A DNA stretch of 64,000 bases. Source: Parvibaculum sp002684405 (GTDB lineage: Bacteria; Pseudomonadota; Alphaproteobacteria; Parvibaculales; Parvibaculaceae). The notes beneath the pieces were generated by a model, which was given only the letters and a program-made list of their open reading frames with translations, searched no databases and was not told the origin of the DNA. Of this stretch, positions 60,383-64,000 are shown piece by piece (the first letter of the stretch is position 1; every line of letters begins with the position of its first letter). Location: the NCBI GenBank assembly GCA_965140395.1, contig OZ223207.1, positions 682,001 to 746,000 on the forward strand, written 5' to 3'. Made by a program: the position numbers and the translations under genes.

Positions 60383-61042
60383 TCAGGCGCTTTCCTGACC
60401 GCCCTTCACCAGGCGGAGATAGCTGCGTTCGGCGCGAAGCGGCGGGCGCTGGGCCATCTGGTTGCCGAAAGGCACGGTGCGTGCCGGCGGGCGCTGGCGC
60501 AGAATGCGGCGCGCGGCGACCTGGGCCGGGCGTTCGCTCTTCGGCATCAATTCGGGATCCTTGAGCTGCACCCTGTCGATCCACTGGCGCGACAGAAGCC
60601 GGTCGCCGATCCAGGACACGTCGTCCAGCGGCACGATCGCGCCGAGGACACGGGTGATGGCGCCGTTTTCATGGGCGAGCGGCATCAGGATCATTTCGAA
60701 AGTGACTTCGGCACCGTCAGCGGTGGTCGCGGTATATTCGACCATGGCGATGCTGGCATTGCGGGTGACCTCGTTCAGCGTATTGCGCATCGTCTCGGCG
60801 CAGTCGTCGGACCAGGTGGCGAGCATGTCGTGCCCGCGGAATTCCATGCCGTAGATATTGCAGAGGCCCGTGCCGGCAAGCCGGAAGGGATAGCTGTCTT
60901 CCGCGCGGCGCTCGAGGATGAACACATAGGGAAGGAGGCGCCGGATGTCGCCCGGGTCGATCTCGCTGCGGCGCGGGGCCGGGCGGCCGGCCCGGATCGC
61001 GTTCCAGTAATCGAACAGCGTCTGCGTGATCTTGTGTTTCAT
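60383..61042 (-). CDS. PAS domain protein (PAS_5 family)
   Basis: 219 residues from MKHKITQTLFDYW (61042), the usual family N-terminus; an upstream frame to 61213 lacks a ribosome site. PAS_5 core: PAPRRSEIDPGDIRRLLPYVFILE, FRLAGTGLCNIYG and VEYTATTADGAEVTFEMILMPL. No enzymatic or DNA-binding output domain; the basic C-terminal tail is disordered. A sensory adaptor role is inferred from the family. Confidence 0.87.
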   Translation of the reverse strand: MKHKITQTLFDYWNAIRAGRPAPRRSEIDPGDIRRLLPYVFILERRAEDSYPFRLAGTGLCNIYGMEFRGHDMLATWSDDCAETMRNTLNEVTRNASIAMVEYTATTADGAEVTFEMILMPLAHENGAITRVLGAIVPLDDVSWIGDRLLSRQWIDRVQLKDPELMPKSERPAQVAARRILRQRPPARTVPFGNQMAQRPPLRAERSYLRLVKGGQESA

Positions 61043-61469
61043 TATCGTGCCCCCGGCGATCCGATTGCCCTGGTTTCGAATGCCACCCGTGCCGTTTCTG
61101 AACGGGACCGGCGCATTCGCCTGACTTGCCCCGTTAAGAGCAGAAAGCGTGCCAGACATTAATGGCACCCCGACGACGACCGGCGAATTTTGGGAGGTGT
61201 TTTTATTTTTCATTTCAAATCAATTGGTTAGGAAATATCCGAAGCCCGGCAGGCTGAGGCAAAGTTCTTAATGGCGCGGCAGGCGGGATGTGGCCGAGGC
61301 TTGAAAAAGTTAATGTTTTTGTTGGATTTGCGTATTTCTGCGGCGGCTGGACGGCTTTCCGGCATGGAAAGCGCCGCGCGGCATGGCATCTGCATTTAGT
61401 TGGGCACGGTGTCCCGAAGGGGCTCCAAGCGACCCGAAACGGGTCGGCTCAAGGTGCAGGAGTAGCGAT
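61043..61469. other. Intergenic region upstream of Asn-rich protein
   Basis: 427 bp. The left part is AT-rich (61195-61330). A 7-bp hairpin CGACCCG-AAA-CGGGTCG (61430-61446) lies just before the ribosome site of the Asn-rich gene and could be part of its 5' leader. No further ORF or RNA recognised. Confidence 0.5.
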
Positions 61470-62558
61470 ATGAAACAGACAACGAAGTATCTCTCGGCAA
61501 GCGCGATCGCGCTGGCTGCCGGTACGTTCTTTTATGCGATGGGCGGTGTGACCGCGGCTCAGGCCTGTGGCAGCGGTTGCGAACCGCCTCCGCCGCCTCC
61601 GGTGGACGATTGCGGCTGCGACGATGGCGGCGGCGGCCATGGGGGCGGTCACGGCGGCGGCCACGGTCATGGCTGGAACGGTAACAAAAACTGGAACGGT
61701 AACTGGAACCACAACGCCAACTGGAATCAGAACAATAACCAGAACAACAACTGGAACCAGAACAACAATCAAAACAACAACCAGAACACGAATAACAATA
61801 CGAACAACAACAACACCAATGTCGATGTCGATAACAGCGTCAACAACAACAACAATGTTGATGTGAATAATCAGAACACCGTCAACAACAACGTGAATGT
61901 GAATGTCGACCTGTCGAACCAGTTCTCGGGTTCGGCGACGGCTTCGGCCAGCGCGTCTTCGGCCGCGAACACCTTTGCCAACGCGCAGGCGGCGTCCAAG
62001 GCGACCTCCGCGGGCATTCGCTCGGCGGTATTCGGCGATGAAAAGCGCGGCGCGGGCGGCTCGGTCATCCATGCGCCCAAGCCGATCACGACGATGGGGC
62101 CGATCCCGGTCTTCGTGGCGCAGAAGTTCACGCGCAAGCCCGTGCGGGGCATCTGCACCGACGCCAAGGGCATGGAAGAAGCTGCGAAGCTTCTCGTGCC
62201 GGGACCGGATGTCGATGTGACGAAGGGCCGTGGCGAGCTGATGTCCTGCCTTTCCGGCGAGACGCTGGTCGTGACCATCGGGTCGCTGGTGGAAGGCGAG
62301 GGGCATGACCAGGCCGACTATATGGGCGGTTATGTGATCACCTGCGGCGAAGGCGAAACGCTTCACTATGGCGATGGCGGGCGACTTGCCTGCGGCGCTT
62401 CGACCGGTCATCTCGCGGGCGGCAAATACGCAACGTCGTTCCGGGGCAAGGCGCATTTCGCCCAGCTCTGGCTGACCCGTGGCGGCCATGGCCGCTATGA
62501 GGCAATGGAAACGACCTATGCCGGGCCGGTGAGCTATTCCGGCGGCGTCGGCTACTAA
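61470..62558 (+). CDS. Secreted protein with His/Gly and Asn-rich low-complexity region
   Basis: 362 residues. Sec signal peptide up to about residue 30 (ALAAGTFFYAMGGVTAAQA), then a Cys/Pro segment, a His-Gly run (57-68) and an Asn-rich region at 70-150 with 46 Asn in 81 residues, including the decapeptide WNQNNNQNNN twice in tandem and alternating NVNVNVD stretches. A Ser/Ala patch (152-180) and a globular C-terminal domain follow, containing GICTDAKGMEEAAKLL and GGYVITCGEGETLHYGDGG. Start ATG 61470 after GGAG. No family recognised. A CsgG/HfaB-like gene lies 0.8 kb away, so a curli- or holdfast-related surface fibre is a reasonable hypothesis. Confidence 0.8.
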   Translation: MKQTTKYLSASAIALAAGTFFYAMGGVTAAQACGSGCEPPPPPPVDDCGCDDGGGGHGGGHGGGHGHGWNGNKNWNGNWNHNANWNQNNNQNNNWNQNNNQNNNQNTNNNTNNNNTNVDVDNSVNNNNNVDVNNQNTVNNNVNVNVDLSNQFSGSATASASASSAANTFANAQAASKATSAGIRSAVFGDEKRGAGGSVIHAPKPITTMGPIPVFVAQKFTRKPVRGICTDAKGMEEAAKLLVPGPDVDVTKGRGELMSCLSGETLVVTIGSLVEGEGHDQADYMGGYVITCGEGETLHYGDGGRLACGASTGHLAGGKYATSFRGKAHFAQLWLTRGGHGRYEAMETTYAGPVSYSGGVGY

Positions 62559-62585
62559 GCTAACGCGCGACTGCACCTCGTGCGT

Positions 62586-62613
62586 GGGGAGAGCTTCGGC
62601 TCTCCCCTTTTTT
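62586..62613 (+). terminator. Rho-independent terminator of Asn-rich protein gene
   Basis: GGGGAGAGC (62586-62594), TTCG loop, GCTCTCCCC (62599-62607), then six T. Textbook form, 28 nt after the stop. Confidence 0.95.
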
Positions 62614-62655
62614 GTGTCTAGAGTGAGGTGCTTGCCGGAGAGATGAGGCCGCCCC

Positions 62656-63012
62656 ATGAAGGTCAAACGCATCGTCGCCAATATCGCGGCGGAAGATGTC
62701 GCCGCCACGCAGCGCTTTTATGGCGAGGCGCTGGGGCTCGACACGCTGATGGATATGGGCTGGATCGCGACCTATGGCTCGGACGAGCGCATGAGCGTGC
62801 AGCTCTCCGTCATGTCGGAAGGCGGGTCGGGGGCGCCGGTGCCGGATATCTCCGTCGAGGTGGACGATCTGGAGGAAGCACAGGCGCGGCTCTCGCGCGC
62901 AGGCTTCGAGCCGGAATACGGTCCGGTGGATGAGCCTTGGGGGGTGCGGCGCTTCTATGTGCGCGATCCGTTCGACCGGCTCGTCAATGTGCTGGTGCAT
63001 TTGGCGCGATAG
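62656..63012 (+). CDS. VOC (glyoxalase/bleomycin resistance) family protein
   Basis: 118 residues. Two betaalphabetabetabeta modules: VKRIVANIAAEDVAATQRFYGEALGL and PDISVEVDDLEEAQARLSRAGF, ending with VRRFYVRDPFDRLVNVLVHL. The metal-ligand set of glyoxalase I is not complete by eye, so it may be a resistance-type or isomerase relative. ATG at 62656. Confidence 0.88.
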   Translation: MKVKRIVANIAAEDVAATQRFYGEALGLDTLMDMGWIATYGSDERMSVQLSVMSEGGSGAPVPDISVEVDDLEEAQARLSRAGFEPEYGPVDEPWGVRRFYVRDPFDRLVNVLVHLAR

Positions 63013-63033
63013 GCATGAAAACCAAACCCTCAG

Positions 63034-63120
63034 TGTCATCCCGGCGAAAGCCGGGATCCATATGGTTCGCCTCTGTTCACAGACGCTTCATGGACCCCGG
63101 ATCAAGTCCGGGGTGACGGG
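63034..63120. repeat. 87-bp paired-hairpin repeat, family B, copy 2
   Basis: Hairpins ATCCCGGC/GCCGGGAT and CCCCGGA/TCCGGGG with ends GTCATCCC and GGTGACGGG, as at 13290-13379. A half copy, TCCCGGCTTTCGCCGGGA, is at 63181-63204. Confidence 0.85.
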
Positions 63121-63269
63121 GGGGCTGGTGGAAGTTGTGGTCCGGGCCTGGCCCTGTGTGCCGGGCCGAGAGGCCAATGGGTCCCGGCTTTCGCCGGGAT
63201 GACACCTAGTTTTCGATATTGCTGCGGCTACCGGGCAAGACGCGCGGGGCAGGACGAAGCCCCGGACAA

Positions 63270-63296
63270 AAAAGAAGGGGGACCGAAGTCCCCCTT
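63270..63296 (-). terminator. Rho-independent terminator of CsgG-like gene
   Basis: AAGGGGGAC-CGAA-GTCCCCCTT perfect stem (63275-63296). On the minus strand it is followed by CTTTTTTG. Confidence 0.92.
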
Positions 63297-63380
63297 AAGT
63301 CGCTCTCAACGAACTCAGTTGAAGCCACCTCCGCCATCCGGTGTTCTCGCATCGAAGGCGGAGGATCTCGGGCTACGGGA

Positions 63381-64000
63381 TCAGTTGTAGGTCCCGCGCA
63401 GCGTGCCGGTGTAAACGGGCTCGCTGTAATAGGTGTAGGGATCTTCCGGTTCCGGCGCCTTCATCGGCGTGGGAGCCGGCTTGGCCTGCGTGTCGGCCTG
63501 GGCGACCTGGCGGCCATCCTTGTTGGGATGGGGAACGGGCGCGTTGTAGTGGATCTCGCCCAGCGGGTCGCCGTTCTTGCCGAAATTGGCGCAAGTCTTC
63601 GGATTGACGTGATAGAGCGGCACGACCATCGACAGCACGGCGCGTTCGATCACCGAGCGCACGGCGAGCTGGATCGGCTCTTCGGCCTTGTCGCCCACAC
63701 CGATGTCGATCGTGTTGATGCCGAAGAAGGAGAAGACGCCCGCCGTGATTTCACGGCCGATGATCTGCTTCTGGTAGGAAACGACATCCACGACTTCCAG
63801 CGTGCGGCTGTCCACGAGGCGCAGGTCCAGGCCGACATTCAGCACATACTGGCGCGCGGTGAGCGAACCGGCGACGCCTTCCGGATTGAGGTTGGAATAA
63901 CCGCCATCGATACCGCCTTCGCGGATATCGGCGTTGAGCTCCGTGATGCCGCCGACGATGTAATAGTCGCTGCCCGCGATGGAGCCGGCCATGATGCGGC
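63381..64000 (-). CDS. CsgG/HfaB-like secretion lipoprotein (5' end outside window)
   Basis: About 206 codons visible, open to the right edge. The visible part reads DYYIVGGITELNADIREGG, RQYVLNVGLDLRLVDSRTLEVVDVVSYQKQIIGREI and AEEPIQLAVRSVIERAVLSM, matching the C-terminal half of the CsgG family (curli export pore; HfaB is the holdfast anchor member in Caulobacter). A charged, Pro-rich tail follows. These proteins form outer-membrane channels exporting fibre or adhesin subunits. Signal peptide and lipobox are outside the window. Confidence 0.85.
   Translation of the reverse strand, partial: RIMAGSIAGSDYYIVGGITELNADIREGGIDGGYSNLNPEGVAGSLTARQYVLNVGLDLRLVDSRTLEVVDVVSYQKQIIGREITAGVFSFFGINTIDIGVGDKAEEPIQLAVRSVIERAVLSMVVPLYHVNPKTCANFGKNGDPLGEIHYNAPVPHPNKDGRQVAQADTQAKPAPTPMKAPEPEDPYTYYSEPVYTGTLRGTYN

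Larger units (their letters stand above)
63013..63380. other. Intergenic region with repeats, VOC gene / CsgG-like gene
   Basis: 368 bp between convergent genes. It holds one full family B repeat (63034-63120), an additional half-repeat (63181-63204) and the terminator of the CsgG-like gene (63270-63296). Confidence 0.6.

Noticed and set aside
58548..60584. 678-residue open frame opposite the GMC oxidoreductase
   Set aside because: Antisense shadow extending over a strong terminator; no supporting motif.
61700..61910. CRISPR or satellite-like DNA repeats (aacaac-rich tract)
   Set aside because: The periodicity comes from Asn/Gln codons in an intact reading frame with signal peptide and terminator; no spacers.

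Overview
This window reads as chromosomal DNA of an alphaproteobacterium, most likely a Hyphomicrobiales/Parvibaculum-like organism. The evidence is high GC, an F1-ATPase inhibitor zeta (DUF1476) gene, a DUF3126 gene, a CHCC zinc-finger gene, paired BTLCP cysteine peptidases, PilZ and PAS_5 proteins, a CsgG/HfaB-like gene at the right edge, and the paired-hairpin intergenic repeats common in this class. The genus is inferred from gene content; no marker rRNA is present.

Positions 1-16.6 kb carry a purine block (purQ partial, purS, purC, and purB further on). Interleaved with it are the zeta inhibitor, a TetR regulator divergent from a periplasmic PQQ dehydrogenase with a DUF4336 partner, an enoyl-CoA hydratase and a histidine phosphatase. 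Two paralogous amidases follow, one cytoplasmic and one Tat-exported, flanking a LysR gene, then radC, map, a CinA-type protein and a small secreted protein.

At 16.6 kb a tRNA-Leu(UAA) gene is followed 597 bp later by a perfect 60-bp copy of its 3' end. The enclosed segment holds one very acidic orphan gene with its own promoter. Directly beyond (17.4-26.5 kb) lies an accessory-looking module: a TonB siderophore receptor divergent from an RND pump (adaptor and permease), an atypical Fur-family gene, an AraC regulator and an uncharacterised gene. The 446-bp divergent region holds a Fur-box-like sequence and a perfect 10-bp-arm palindrome.

From 26.8 to 55.3 kb the genes look like catabolism of acyl-CoA, ester or amide substrates: two paralogous [GPH-type MFS + alpha/beta hydrolase] units, an M20 amidohydrolase, three SDRs, further enoyl-CoA hydratases, a sulfatase and a PuuB-like FAD oxidase. 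Housekeeping and envelope genes lie among them (cysE, PhoX, gamma carbonic anhydrase, FKBP isomerase, DUF192, GYF-domain and PilZ proteins).

Positions 55.3-64 kb look like cell-surface and c-di-GMP genes: two BTLCP proteases, a two-domain PilZ protein, a GMC oxidoreductase and a PAS protein. They end with an asparagine-rich secreted protein less than 1 kb from a CsgG/HfaB-like secretion lipoprotein, a candidate surface amyloid or adhesin locus.
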